Assembly: GCF_900090265.1 (NCBI RefSeq)
Contig: NZ_LT607752.1
Location: forward strand, 2,852,001 to 2,916,000
Direction: 5' to 3'
Length of the DNA stretch: 64,000 nucleotides
From: Micromonospora rifamycinica
GTDB lineage: Bacteria; Actinomycetota; Actinomycetes; Mycobacteriales; Micromonosporaceae
This document shows positions 27,156 through 35,589 of this stretch, piece after piece; within the stretch, counting starts at the first letter, position 1; each line of letters opens with the position of its first letter. The notes beneath the pieces are model-generated. The model was not told the DNA's origin, did no database searches, and was given only the letters and a program-made list of their open reading frames with translations. The position numbers and the translations under genes were made by a program.

Positions 27156-28040
27156 GTGACCGCCGCCCTCGTTCCCGCCGCCCTCGACGCGGCTGACTGG
27201 CAGGCCCGGCGGGCCGCCCACCAGGCGCGGGTGGCCGCCTGGCTGGACCCGCACCTGGCCCGTCGCCGCACCGGCGGCCGGCACCCGGTGGAGGACTTCC
27301 TCTTCACCTACTACTCGTACCGGCCGGCGCAGCTGCGCCGTTGGCACCCGGGCGTCGGCGTGCTGCTGCGCGACGCCGACCCGGCCGAGTTCGGCCCCGA
27401 CTACCGCGCCGACCCCGCCGGGGTCACCCTCGCCACCGACCGGGTACGCGGCCGACGCGCCGAGTCGATCGTCTGGATCCGGGACCTGCTGGCGGCGACG
27501 GCCGGGCGACCGGCGCATCTGGGCTGCTTCGGGATGCACGAGTGGGCGATGGTCTACCGGCAGACCCAGGAGGAGGTCCGGCACAACGCCTGGCCGCTGC
27601 GGCTCAGCCCGGAACGCACCGCCGAGGTGGTACGGGACCGGGGCGTCCGGTGCAGCCACTTCGACGCGTTCCGGTTCTTCACCGTACCGGCCCGGCCGCT
27701 GAACGTGCTCCAGCCGACCCGGGAGACCCAGCACGCGCTGGAGCAGCCGGGTTGCCTGCACGCCAACATGGACCTCTACAAGTGGGCGTACAAGCTCTCC
27801 CCGCTGGTCGCCTCGGAGCTGGTCGCGGACTGTTTCGCGCTGGCCCGGCGGATCCGGGCGCTGGACATGCGGGCCAGCCCGTACGATCTGGCCGCCCTCG
27901 GCTATCCCCCGGTCCGGGTGGAGACCCCCGAGGGGCGGGCCGAGTACGCGGCGGCGCAACGCGACTTCGCCGGGCAGGCCGCCGTGCTCCGTGCCCGGCT
28001 GCTGGCCGCTCTGGACCTCGCCGGGACCGTCCACAGCTGA
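27156..28040 (+). CDS. Conserved actinobacterial protein often labelled 3-methyladenine DNA glycosylase
   Basis: 294 residues from GTG 27156; GTG 27126 would add ten residues encoded by a short near-duplicate of the preceding bases, so the later start is preferred. Conserved-looking blocks: EDFLFTYYSYRPAQLRRWHPG, CFGMHEWAMVYRQ, RHNAWPLRLSPE, SHFDAFRFFTVPARPLN and HANMDLYKWAYKLSP. I recall this family being annotated as 3-methyladenine DNA glycosylase in actinomycetes, but I see no helix-hairpin-helix or AlkA/Tag motif, so the function is not supported by sequence. Cytoplasmic, soluble. Confidence 0.75.
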   Translation: MTAALVPAALDAADWQARRAAHQARVAAWLDPHLARRRTGGRHPVEDFLFTYYSYRPAQLRRWHPGVGVLLRDADPAEFGPDYRADPAGVTLATDRVRGRRAESIVWIRDLLAATAGRPAHLGCFGMHEWAMVYRQTQEEVRHNAWPLRLSPERTAEVVRDRGVRCSHFDAFRFFTVPARPLNVLQPTRETQHALEQPGCLHANMDLYKWAYKLSPLVASELVADCFALARRIRALDMRASPYDLAALGYPPVRVETPEGRAEYAAAQRDFAGQAAVLRARLLAALDLAGTVHS

Positions 28041-28101
28041 CCGTCCGACGCACGCCTCGACTGCCGGCTGTCCGCCCGTCTCCTGCATGATCACGCTCGA
28101 A

Positions 28102-28147
28102 CCACGAAGTAGTGGCCTCCGTCGTCCGGGAGGCCACTACTTCGTGG
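28102..28147. terminator. Perfect hairpin between convergent genes
   Basis: 19-bp perfect arms 28102-28120 and 28129-28147 (ccacgaagtagtggcctcc and complement) with an 8-nt loop. It sits between convergent genes and could terminate both. The less GC-rich flanks and my recall of similar sequences elsewhere in Micromonospora suggest a dispersed repeat. Confidence 0.75.
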
Positions 28148-28193
28148 ATTCAGCACGATCTTGCGGGTGTTCTTCGGCGAATGGGTGGACCGG

Positions 28194-29342
28194 TCAACTG
28201 GCGGTGCAGGTCGCCGTCGGGGCGGTGGCGGTGCCGGTGTTGGTGCCGAGGAACCCGAAGGTGGCCTCGGCCGCCGGGGCGAGCGCGCCGTTCCAGCCCA
28301 CGTTCCGGGCGGTGACCGCGCTGCCGGTCTGGGTCAGCTCGGCGTTCCAGGTCTGGGTGATCTGCTGCCCGGCGGGCAGGGTGAAGGTGACCCGCCAGCC
28401 GGTGGTGCGCGCGGCGCCGGTGCTGCGCACTGTCACCTCGCCCTGGTGCCCGCCCTGCCACTGGTTGGTGATCCGGTAGCTGGCGGTGCAGGCCACCCCG
28501 GCGGGCGGCGAGGTGGTCGGCGGGTCCACCGTGGGCGACCCGGTGGGGCTGACCGTGGGGCTCGGTGTCGGGGTGGGTGAGGTGGTGGGGCTGCCCGTCG
28601 GGGTGCTGGTCGGGGTGGTGCCGTCGAGCGCGGCCACCAGCGCCGGGTACCACCGGTCGGACATCTTCTGGTCGCCGGCCGCGTTGGGGTGCACCCCGTC
28701 GTAGGTGTCGGTGGTGGTGCTGAAGCCGGTCCACTGGTCGACCACCACGATCGGCGACGCGGCGGTGGTCTTCCCCGCGGCCCAGCCGTCGATCACGGCG
28801 TTCAGGGCGACCGCCCGCTGCCCGCACTCGGCGCAGCTCGACGGGGCCATCGGGATGATCTTGGCGACGATGATCCGCATCGCCGGGTTGCTGGCCCGCA
28901 TCTGGTCGACCAGCCTCGAGTACGCGGTGAGGATGGTGGCCGGCGCGATGTTGCTCCACACGTCGTTGGTGCCGAAGTGCATCAACACGATGTCGGGGTG
29001 GGTGGCGGCGAGCCAGCCGGGCAGCAGGTTCTGGTTGGCCACGTTGGTCACCAGGTAACCGCCGTGGCCCTCGTTGTCCCCGTCGTACGGCTGGCCGCAG
29101 CCCTGCGGACCGAGGGTGCCGACGAAGTCCACGTTGGTGTGTCCGGTGGACTGGAGACGGTTCCAGAGGATGGACCGCCAGCAGCCGGGCGAGCCGGTGA
29201 TCGAGTCGCCGAGGGGCATCACCCGCAGTGGGGTGGCCGCGGCGGGCCGGGCCGCCGGAGCGGCGACCAACCCGACGAGCAGGGTGAGGGGGACGGCCGC
29301 GAGCGCGGCGAGCAGGGCGGAGAGGAACGGCTTTCGGAGCAT
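28194..29342 (-). CDS. Secreted SGNH/GDSL esterase with C-terminal CBM2
   Basis: 382 residues from ATG 29342 (MLRKPFLSALLAALAAVP). Signal peptide to about 35; SGNH hydrolase 38-240 with MPLGDSITGSPG (Ser), HFGTNDVW (Asn) and TYDGVHPNAAG (Asp/His); Ser/Thr/Pro linker; then a family 2 carbohydrate-binding module, VACTASYRITNQWQGGHQG to the end, with conserved tryptophans. It probably deacetylates or de-esterifies plant polysaccharide while bound to cellulose (inference from the CBM). The start was moved inward from a longer frame because the signal peptide begins there and aggag lies upstream. Confidence 0.92.
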   Translation of the reverse strand: MLRKPFLSALLAALAAVPLTLLVGLVAAPAARPAAATPLRVMPLGDSITGSPGCWRSILWNRLQSTGHTNVDFVGTLGPQGCGQPYDGDNEGHGGYLVTNVANQNLLPGWLAATHPDIVLMHFGTNDVWSNIAPATILTAYSRLVDQMRASNPAMRIIVAKIIPMAPSSCAECGQRAVALNAVIDGWAAGKTTAASPIVVVDQWTGFSTTTDTYDGVHPNAAGDQKMSDRWYPALVAALDGTTPTSTPTGSPTTSPTPTPSPTVSPTGSPTVDPPTTSPPAGVACTASYRITNQWQGGHQGEVTVRSTGAARTTGWRVTFTLPAGQQITQTWNAELTQTGSAVTARNVGWNGALAPAAEATFGFLGTNTGTATAPTATCTAS

Positions 29343-29431
29343 GCTGAGGGGACTCCTGTCACGTGACGGCGTGCGGTCGGTGACGGCCCGGTTGCTCCCA
29401 CCCACATCTCAGCAGACCGGGTGGCCGCGAC

Positions 29432-29830
29432 TCAACGCCCTCCCGCATCCTGGCGAAGCGTTTCGACGCGCAGCCGCTCCTCCAGCGCCGCCAGGGTGTC
29501 GACGAACCAGAGCTGGCCGCCCCGGTCGGCCTCGACGACGAAGTCCCGCAGGGTGGTGCTCCGCGTGACGTGCCCGGCGATGTCGCCCAGCACGACCAGC
29601 CGGAGCCGGTAGTTGGCGAACTTCTGCACCACCTCCCCCGCCACCCCGGTACGCAGCGTGAAGAACTCGACGGCGAGCCGGCGCACCGGCAGCACCACCA
29701 GCTCGACCCCGTGGCCCAGCGCCGCGCCGATCACGTCGGTGGCGTCGTCGCCGCCGCAGATCCTCGGCCCGTCCGGAGCGCAGGCGAGCACGGTACGGCC
29801 GGCGAGGGTGACCAGGGTGTCGGTGGACAT
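29432..29830 (-). CDS. DUF4180 family protein
   Basis: 132 residues from ATG 29830 (MSTDTLVTLAGRTVLACAPDG). It shows the DUF4180 pattern: DDATDVIGAALGHGVELVVLPV, FFTLRTGVAGEVVQKFANYRLRLVVLGDIAG and DRGGQLWFV near the C-terminus. It is a small soluble alpha/beta protein of unknown function. It lies between the CBM2 esterase and arfB genes in the same direction, with about 90 bp on each side, so it may be independently transcribed. Confidence 0.85.
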   Translation of the reverse strand: MSTDTLVTLAGRTVLACAPDGPRICGGDDATDVIGAALGHGVELVVLPVRRLAVEFFTLRTGVAGEVVQKFANYRLRLVVLGDIAGHVTRSTTLRDFVVEADRGGQLWFVDTLAALEERLRVETLRQDAGGR

Positions 29831-29916
29831 GCCCGCCAGCGTAGGCAGGCCGGACCCGACCCGGGTGCGGTTTGCCGGGTGCGCCGCAGGGGTGGCACGG
29901 ATCCGGGCGGCGCGGG

Positions 29917-30342
29917 TCAGTCCCCGTCGGCCCGCCGGTCCCGCTTGCGCTGCGACTGGCGTTTCTTGTCGGCCAGGCGGCGTTCCTTGGCACCGCGCGA
30001 GGGGCGGGTGGGCCGGCGGGGTGGCGGCGGCGGGGCGACGGCTTCGCGCAGCAACGCGGCCAGCCGCTCCCGGGCCGCCTCCCGGTTGGCCAACTGCGCA
30101 CGGTGCTCGCTGGCGGCGATGGTGAGCACCCCGTCGACCAGCCGGCCGGCGAGCCGCTCCAGCGCCCGTTCCCGCAGCGCCGGAGGCAACCCGCTGGTGC
30201 CGGCCAGGTCGAAGCTCAGCTCGACCCGGGAGTCGGTGGTGTTGACCCCCTGCCCGCCGGGGCCGGACGAGCGGGAGAACCGTTCCCGCAGCTCGGCGGC
30301 GGGCACTGTCCACCGGTCGGTCACCCGCAGTCCGTCGTCCAC
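29917..30342 (-). CDS. arfB: Alternative ribosome-rescue factor / peptidyl-tRNA hydrolase ArfB
   Basis: 141 residues. Class I release-factor-like fold with the catalytic GGQ in FSRSSGPGGQGVNTTDSRVE, followed by a basic C-terminal tail (KERRLADKKRQSQRKRDRRA) that inserts into the empty mRNA channel. It hydrolyses peptidyl-tRNA on stalled ribosomes; no codon-recognition domain is present, as expected. Length and motif are typical. Confidence 0.93.
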   Translation of the reverse strand: MDDGLRVTDRWTVPAAELRERFSRSSGPGGQGVNTTDSRVELSFDLAGTSGLPPALRERALERLAGRLVDGVLTIAASEHRAQLANREAARERLAALLREAVAPPPPPRRPTRPSRGAKERRLADKKRQSQRKRDRRADGD

Positions 30343-30479
30343 CCCGCGAGGCTAACGCCCCCGGCCGACGCCGCGCGGCGCGGTCGCCGCCGGGCCGGGG
30401 CCACCACACCCGCGCGGGGGGCGCCGAGGCCCCGGCGCGGTCACCGGGGGCGCGGGCCGCCGCAGCCGACCGCGAGGGC

Positions 30480-31343
30480 TCAGCCCCCCTTGCCGATGAT
30501 GGTGTCGGCGGTCTGCTGCACCTGGTCGATGGGGATGGCGAAGCCGATGCCGATCGAGCCGCTGCCGTCGATGGTGGCGATCGCGGTGTTCACCCCGACC
30601 ACCTCGCCCCGGGCGTTGACCAGCGGCCCACCGGAGTTGCCCGGGTTGATCGACGCGTCGGTCTGCACCGCGCTGCGCCGGCTGGTGCCCAGCCGTACCT
30701 GCCGGTTCAGGGCGCTCACGATCCCGGCGGTCACCGTGCCGGCCAGGCCGAGCGGCGAACCGACCGCGAGCACCGGCTCGCCGACCCGGGTGGACCGGGG
30801 CTTGGCCAGCGGCAACGGGGCCAGCCCGGCGGCCGACGGCACCTTGAGCACCGCCAGGTCGCTGCCGGGTTCGCGGCCTACCACGTCGGCGGCGTACCGG
30901 CGACCGTCCGGCATCTCCACGGTCACCGCGCCCCCACCCCCCTTGGCCAGGATGTGGTCGTTGGTGACGATGTGCTGCTCGTTGTCGATGGCGAAGCCGG
31001 AGCCGGTCGCCGACCGCCCGGCGGCACCCCCGCCGACCAGCACGGACACCACCCCCGGCACGGTCTTCTGGGCGGCGGTGACCAGCTCAGCCGGCACCGG
31101 GGCGGCGGAGGCCGCCGTCGACCCGGCCCCGTCCTGACCGGCCACCCAGCCACCGGCCGCCGCGCCGGAGACGGTGGAGAGGGCGACCACCGCGGCGGCG
31201 GTCCACAACCGGCCCCGCCACCGTCGTCGGGACGGGTCCTCCCCCGGCCCCGGCACGTCCCACCGGTGCCGGCCGTCCGGTCCCAGGTCGGGTGAGAGGA
31301 ACCAGGGGCCCCGGGGCTCCCCCAGACCGGTCTGTACTGCCAT
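30480..31343 (-). CDS. Membrane-anchored HtrA-like trypsin protease lacking a PDZ domain
   Basis: 287 residues from ATG 31343. An N-terminal cytoplasmic stretch of ~45 residues, one transmembrane helix (LWTAAAVVALSTVSGAAAGG), then a protease domain: IVTNDHIL (His), EPGSDLAVLKV (Asp), INPGNSGGPLVNARG (Ser). The family's usual C-terminal PDZ is absent: the protein ends shortly after IGFAIPIDQVQQTADTI. It likely acts outside the membrane on misfolded or specific substrates. It is last in the moxR-DUF58-VWA unit, 53 bp downstream of the VWA gene, so it may work with that complex. Confidence 0.9.
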   Translation of the reverse strand: MAVQTGLGEPRGPWFLSPDLGPDGRHRWDVPGPGEDPSRRRWRGRLWTAAAVVALSTVSGAAAGGWVAGQDGAGSTAASAAPVPAELVTAAQKTVPGVVSVLVGGGAAGRSATGSGFAIDNEQHIVTNDHILAKGGGGAVTVEMPDGRRYAADVVGREPGSDLAVLKVPSAAGLAPLPLAKPRSTRVGEPVLAVGSPLGLAGTVTAGIVSALNRQVRLGTSRRSAVQTDASINPGNSGGPLVNARGEVVGVNTAIATIDGSGSIGIGFAIPIDQVQQTADTIIGKGG

Positions 31344-31396
31344 ACGTCCGCTCCTCACTGTGCGCTGCGACGGACAGGGGCCACGCCGTCCCCGCC

Positions 31397-32356
31397 TCAG
31401 GGGAGGCGGGAGAACCAGCGCATCGATCCGGCCGCCGCCCCCATGGCGAAGACCAGCCCGAGCCCGATGAACCGGGCGGAGATGTCCTGACGTTCCTTGC
31501 GGTAGCCGACCGAGGAGCCGATGTCCTCGTAGACGTCGCGCAGTTCGGCGCTGCTGCCCGCCTCGTGGAAGCCGCCCCCGGTCTCGTCGGCGACCGCCCG
31601 GAGGGTCTGCCCGTCGACCGGCACCTGGATCGGCCGGCCACCCCGGTCGACGAACCCGCCCGGGGTGCCGAACGAGATGGTGTGCACCGGCACCTTCGCC
31701 GCGACGGCCGCCGAGGCCGCCTCCATCGGGTCCGCGCCGGAGGTGTTCGCCCCGTCGGAGAGCAGGATGACCCGGGCCGGCGGCGGCTGCTTGGCCGCCT
31801 TCTCGTCGAGGCTCTTGACCGCGCCGAGGGAGGCGCTGATCGCCTCGCCGATGGCGGTGCCCTGGACCCCGGTGATCCCCTCGGCGAGCCGGTCGATCCC
31901 ATCGTGCAGGGCACCCCGGTCGGTGCTCGGCGGCACCAGCACCGCCGCGCTGCCGGCGAACGCGACCAGCCCCACGTTGAACTCGTCCGGCAGCCCGTCG
32001 ACGAACGTCCGGGCGGCCTCCTTGGCGGCGGTCAGCCGGTCCGGTTCCACGTCGGTGGCGAGCATCGAGGTGGAGACGTCCACGGCGACCATCACGGTGG
32101 CCCGCTCCCGGGGCACCCGCACCTCGGCGGTGGGCCGGGCGAAGCCCACCACCAGCAGCGCCAGCATGGCCAGGAACAGACCGGCGGGCACGTGCCGCCG
32201 CCAGGCCGGTCGCTGCGGGGCGACCCGGTCGAGCAGCCGCAGGTTGGTGAAGCGGACGGCGTACCGGCTGCGTCGGCGCTGGGCCAGCAGGTAGGCGGCG
32301 GCCAGCGCGGCCACCCCGAGCAGCAGCAGGAGCCGCAGCGGTGACTGCCAGTTCAC
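31397..32356 (-). CDS. VWA-domain membrane protein (BatA-like)
   Basis: 319 residues from GTG 32356. Helices near the N-terminus (LRLLLLLGVAALAAAYLLA and VPAGLFLAMLALLVVGFA) precede a von Willebrand A domain with the MIDAS motif VAVDVSTSMLATD, later TAIGEAISASLG and VILLSDGANTSG; a final helix (FIGLGLVFAMGAAAG) anchors the C-terminus. It belongs to the MoxR-associated Bat/VWA group, thought to assemble metal-dependent complexes at the membrane. The start overlaps the DUF58 stop by 4 bp. Confidence 0.9.
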   Translation of the reverse strand: MNWQSPLRLLLLLGVAALAAAYLLAQRRRSRYAVRFTNLRLLDRVAPQRPAWRRHVPAGLFLAMLALLVVGFARPTAEVRVPRERATVMVAVDVSTSMLATDVEPDRLTAAKEAARTFVDGLPDEFNVGLVAFAGSAAVLVPPSTDRGALHDGIDRLAEGITGVQGTAIGEAISASLGAVKSLDEKAAKQPPPARVILLSDGANTSGADPMEAASAAVAAKVPVHTISFGTPGGFVDRGGRPIQVPVDGQTLRAVADETGGGFHEAGSSAELRDVYEDIGSSVGYRKERQDISARFIGLGLVFAMGAAAGSMRWFSRLP

Positions 32357-33360
32357 GCGACACCGCCCCGGGTGGCGGCGGACGCGGTGGCCAGCCGGCG
32401 TTGGGCGTACACGTGCCGCACGATGTCGGCGGTCCAGTCCCGGTCGGTCCGCAACGCCAGGTGCCCGGCCCCGCTGCGGCGCAGCACCCGGGCCACCTGG
32501 GCGCGTTGCGCGGCGGCGGCACCGGCGTACCGGCGGCGCAGCTCCGGATCCCCGGTCCACACCTCGCGGCACCGGCCGCTCTCCGGGTCGACCAGGGTGA
32601 CCAGGCCGACGTCGGGCAGTTCCCACTCACGCGGGTCGGTGATCTCGACCGCGAGCACCTGGTGCCGGGCGGCGAGCCGGCGCAGCGCCGGCTCCCAGGG
32701 GGGCTGGGCGTCGTCCTCGTCGGGGAGCCCGTCGAGGAAGTCGGAGACCACCACCACCAGCCCCCGCCGCACGGCGACCCGGGGCACCGCCGTGAAGGCC
32801 CCCGCCAGGTCGGGGCCGGTTGGCGGGGCACCGACGTCCGCCCGGGGGGCGTGCAGCAACGCGCGGAGCAGCCGCAGCAGATGGGTACGCCCGGAGCGGG
32901 CCGGGAACCGGCGCAGCCCGTCGGTGCCGAGCACCAGTGCGCCGAGCCGGTTGCCGGTCCCGGCGGTCAGGAAGCCGACTGCGGCGACGGCGGCCACCGA
33001 GAGTTCCCGTTTGTCCAGCTCGGCGGTGCCGTACTCCATGCTGGGGCTGGCGTCGACCAGCAGCCAGGTGGTCAACTCGCGGTCGGCGTCGACCTCGCGG
33101 ACGTGCGGGACGGTGGTCCGGGCGGTCACCGCCCAGTCCATCCGGCGTACCTCGTCCTCGCCGGGGCGGTACTCGCGGCTGCCGGCGAGTTCGCTGCCGG
33201 GGCCGGGCAGCAGGCCGCGCAGCTGGCCCTGGAGCAGCCCGTCGAGCCGGCGGGTGACGGTGAGTTCGAGCCGGCGCAGCCGCTGTGCGGGGGCGAGGTC
33301 GGCCAGCGTCGGGTCGGCCGGAACGGAGGTCGTCGGCACGGAGGTGGTCGGCGGTCTCAC
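32353..33360 (-). CDS. DUF58 protein
   Basis: 335 residues from GTG 33360. The DUF58 core is visible: GSELAGSREYRPGEDEVRRMDW followed by TARTTVPHVREVDADRE, LLVDASPSMEYG (a degenerate VWA-like metal site) and VVVVSDFLDGLPD. DUF58 proteins are regular partners of MoxR ATPases and VWA proteins; the biochemical role is unresolved. Both its ends overlap neighbours by 4 bp (33357-33360 and 32353-32356), so the three genes must be translated together. Confidence 0.9.
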   Translation of the reverse strand: MRPPTTSVPTTSVPADPTLADLAPAQRLRRLELTVTRRLDGLLQGQLRGLLPGPGSELAGSREYRPGEDEVRRMDWAVTARTTVPHVREVDADRELTTWLLVDASPSMEYGTAELDKRELSVAAVAAVGFLTAGTGNRLGALVLGTDGLRRFPARSGRTHLLRLLRALLHAPRADVGAPPTGPDLAGAFTAVPRVAVRRGLVVVVSDFLDGLPDEDDAQPPWEPALRRLAARHQVLAVEITDPREWELPDVGLVTLVDPESGRCREVWTGDPELRRRYAGAAAAQRAQVARVLRRSGAGHLALRTDRDWTADIVRHVYAQRRLATASAATRGGVA

Positions 33361-34406
33361 GCCGCCCCCAGGACGGGCGCGTACTCGGGGTGGCCGGTGG
33401 CGAGCACCGGTGGCGGCACCGCCTGGACCAGCCGGTGCACCACCGCCTCGGCGGACACCCCGTCGGCCACCGCGTCGAAGGAGAGCACCAGCCGGTGGGC
33501 GAGCACGTCGACCGCGAGTTCGCGGACGTCCTCGGGAAGCACGTACTCGCGGCCCCGCAGCAGCGCCTGGGCACGGGCGGCGGCGACCAGGCCGAGGGTG
33601 GCCCGGGGGCTGGCCCCGTACGCCAGCAGCGGGGCGACCTCCGGCAGCCCGAAGCGGGCGGGGTCGCGGGTGGCCAGGATCAGCCGGACCACGTACTCGG
33701 CGAGCGCGTGGTGCACGAAGACGTGGGCGGCCCGGCGCTGGTAGTCGCGCAGCCGGACCGGGTCGAGCACCCGGCGCGGGCGGGGCCGGTCGCTGCTCAT
33801 CCGGTAGAGGATGGCCAGCTCGTCGGCGTCGCCCGGGTAGTCGACGACGACCTTCATGAGGAAGCGGTCGCGTTGTGCCTCGGGAAGCTGGTACACCCCC
33901 TCGGACTCGATCGGGTTCTGGGTGGCCAGCACCAGGAAGGGCTCCGGCACCGGCCAGCTCCGCCCGCCGATGGTCACCTGCCGCTCGGCCATCGCCTCCA
34001 GCAGCGCCGACTGGACCTTGGCCGGGGCCCGGTTGATCTCGTCGGCGAGCACCAGGTTGGCCATGATCGGGCCGAGTTCGACGTCGAAGCTCTCGGTCGA
34101 GGCGCGGTAGATCCGGGTGCCGACGATGTCGGAGGGGACCAGGTCGGGGGTGAACTGGATCCGGGTGAAGGTGCCGCCGACGACGGTGGCCAGGGTCTGC
34201 GCGGCCAGTGTCTTGGCGACGCCGGGCACCCCTTCCAGGAGGCAGTGCCCGTCGGCGATCAGTGCGGTGAGCAGTCGTTCGACCAGCCGGTCCTGCCCGA
34301 CGATCACGCGTCTGACCTCGAAGAGGGTCTGTTCCAACTCCGCGCCCGCCGCATCGGCTTCGACCGCGCTGGGCAGGCTGGCCAGGGTGTCCGAGATGTC
34401 CGTCAC
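33357..34406 (-). CDS. MoxR-family AAA+ ATPase
   Basis: 349 residues from GTG 34406. Walker A LLEGVPGVAKTLAAQTLA, Walker B NLVLADEINRAPAKVQSALLEAM, sensor region FLVLATQNPIESEGVYQLPEA, arginine-finger region DRFLMKV. MoxR ATPases are chaperone-like and activate or assemble VWA-protein complexes (known); the client here is presumably encoded by the following DUF58/VWA/protease genes. First gene of this four-gene unit. The 371-bp region upstream should carry the promoter. Confidence 0.95.
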   Translation of the reverse strand: MTDISDTLASLPSAVEADAAGAELEQTLFEVRRVIVGQDRLVERLLTALIADGHCLLEGVPGVAKTLAAQTLATVVGGTFTRIQFTPDLVPSDIVGTRIYRASTESFDVELGPIMANLVLADEINRAPAKVQSALLEAMAERQVTIGGRSWPVPEPFLVLATQNPIESEGVYQLPEAQRDRFLMKVVVDYPGDADELAILYRMSSDRPRPRRVLDPVRLRDYQRRAAHVFVHHALAEYVVRLILATRDPARFGLPEVAPLLAYGASPRATLGLVAAARAQALLRGREYVLPEDVRELAVDVLAHRLVLSFDAVADGVSAEAVVHRLVQAVPPPVLATGHPEYAPVLGAA

Positions 34407-34777
34407 GGTGCTTGCTTCCCGGGCCGGTGGGCAGGCAAACGTCGGAAATTCCGTCCCTGGCAGGCCCTTTCCCCACCGGACCGGGACGACCCGCCCGTTC
34501 GGGCGGCAACCTCGTTCCGGCCGTTCGCCCCCGCCCGGTCCATCGACCCGGGTCGGGGTGCGGAGCGGCGGCCCGGGACCACTGCCATCGACGGCGGCCC
34601 GGGGCCACCGCCGCCGGGGAGCGCCCTGGGGCCACCGCCGCCGGGGAGCGGCCTGGGGCCACCGCCGACGACGACGGCCGGCCGCCGGGGGGGGCGGTCA
34701 CCGGCGGTGCCGGGGACTCCACGACGGACGGTGCCGACCCCCGGAACGGGGGCCGGCACCGTCGACGCGGCCGGGCG
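34407..34777. repeat. Intergenic region with 27-bp tandem repeats
   Basis: 371 bp between the moxR start and the next gene's stop. It contains a 27-bp repeat (units at 34601, 34628 and a partial at 34655: ggggccaccgccgccgggga...). Reading frames through it are low-complexity; I see no gene. Confidence 0.7.
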
Positions 34778-35299
34778 TCAGTTGGCGACGAACAGGTGGA
34801 ACGGCTTGCTGGATACCGAGCCGCCGGAGCTGTACGTCTGGATGAAGACGCCGTTCGGGGTCTGGTTGCGCGGGGCGACCGAGATCTCGCCGGCCGGCGG
34901 CACGTTGAACTGGTCGTTCGTGCCGATGGTGGCCTGGAACGCCTTGCCGACCACGCTGTAGTCGAGCAGCACCTGGTACTGCCCGGTGCCGTACCTGGTC
35001 GACGACACGACGTTCGCCGAGTGCTGGAGCAGGGTGCCGTCGCTGGCGACGACCGCCCAGGCGACCGAGCCCGAGGCCGGCGGGGCGAGCGCGGCCTTCA
35101 GCGCCGCACGGGCCTGCTTGGCTTCGGCTGCCGTCACCGGCGGCTGACCGGTGGCACCGGCCAGCCGGGCACCCGGCTGAGCCACCTCGGCCGGGGCCTT
35201 GGTCGCCGGTTGTGCGGCGGCGATCCCGCCGCCGGCCAGGGTGAGCGCCAGGACGCCGAGCGTCACCGCCGCCGCCTTACGCCTGAAGAATGTGGCCAT
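34778..35299 (-). CDS. Small secreted protein of unknown function
   Basis: 173 residues from ATG 35299, with gggagacc upstream. Clear signal peptide: MATFFRRKAAAVTLGVLALT then LAGGGIAAAQ. The mature part has VAWAVVASDGTLLQHSANVV, GTGQYQVLLDYSVVGKAFQA and ISVAPRNQTPNGVFIQTYSS, a strand-rich pattern suggesting a beta-sandwich exported protein. No named family recognised and no catalytic motif. The upstream 290 bp (35300-35589) is AT-rich near 35500-35560, consistent with its own promoter. Confidence 0.75.
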   Translation of the reverse strand: MATFFRRKAAAVTLGVLALTLAGGGIAAAQPATKAPAEVAQPGARLAGATGQPPVTAAEAKQARAALKAALAPPASGSVAWAVVASDGTLLQHSANVVSSTRYGTGQYQVLLDYSVVGKAFQATIGTNDQFNVPPAGEISVAPRNQTPNGVFIQTYSSGGSVSSKPFHLFVAN

Positions 35300-35589
35300 G
35301 ACAGGTCTCCCTTTTGTGACCGTGGCGATACGGCCGACCCGCCGTTCGGTGGGCCGGATGGTTACTGCGGGCAAGCCGGAAAAGGCGGGAGCAGATAGCC
35401 CCGCCGGGGCCGAATGGTCTGTCAACCAACCCCAAATACCCGGCCTGAGCAGGGATTACTACGCTCCGTTGTGGCGCCTCAACCACGAGGAACGTAACAC
35501 CGCCAAAAGGGGACCGTCAATAGTTGATCATTGCGTTTCGCTATCCGGAAAACGATTCTGGAAATTGCGAAAGGTGAAGGCCCGACCAT

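Noticed and set aside
34403..34759. A 118-codon minus-strand frame upstream of moxR.
   Set aside because: Consists largely of Gly/Pro/Arg from the 27-bp repeats, with no domain or ribosome site.
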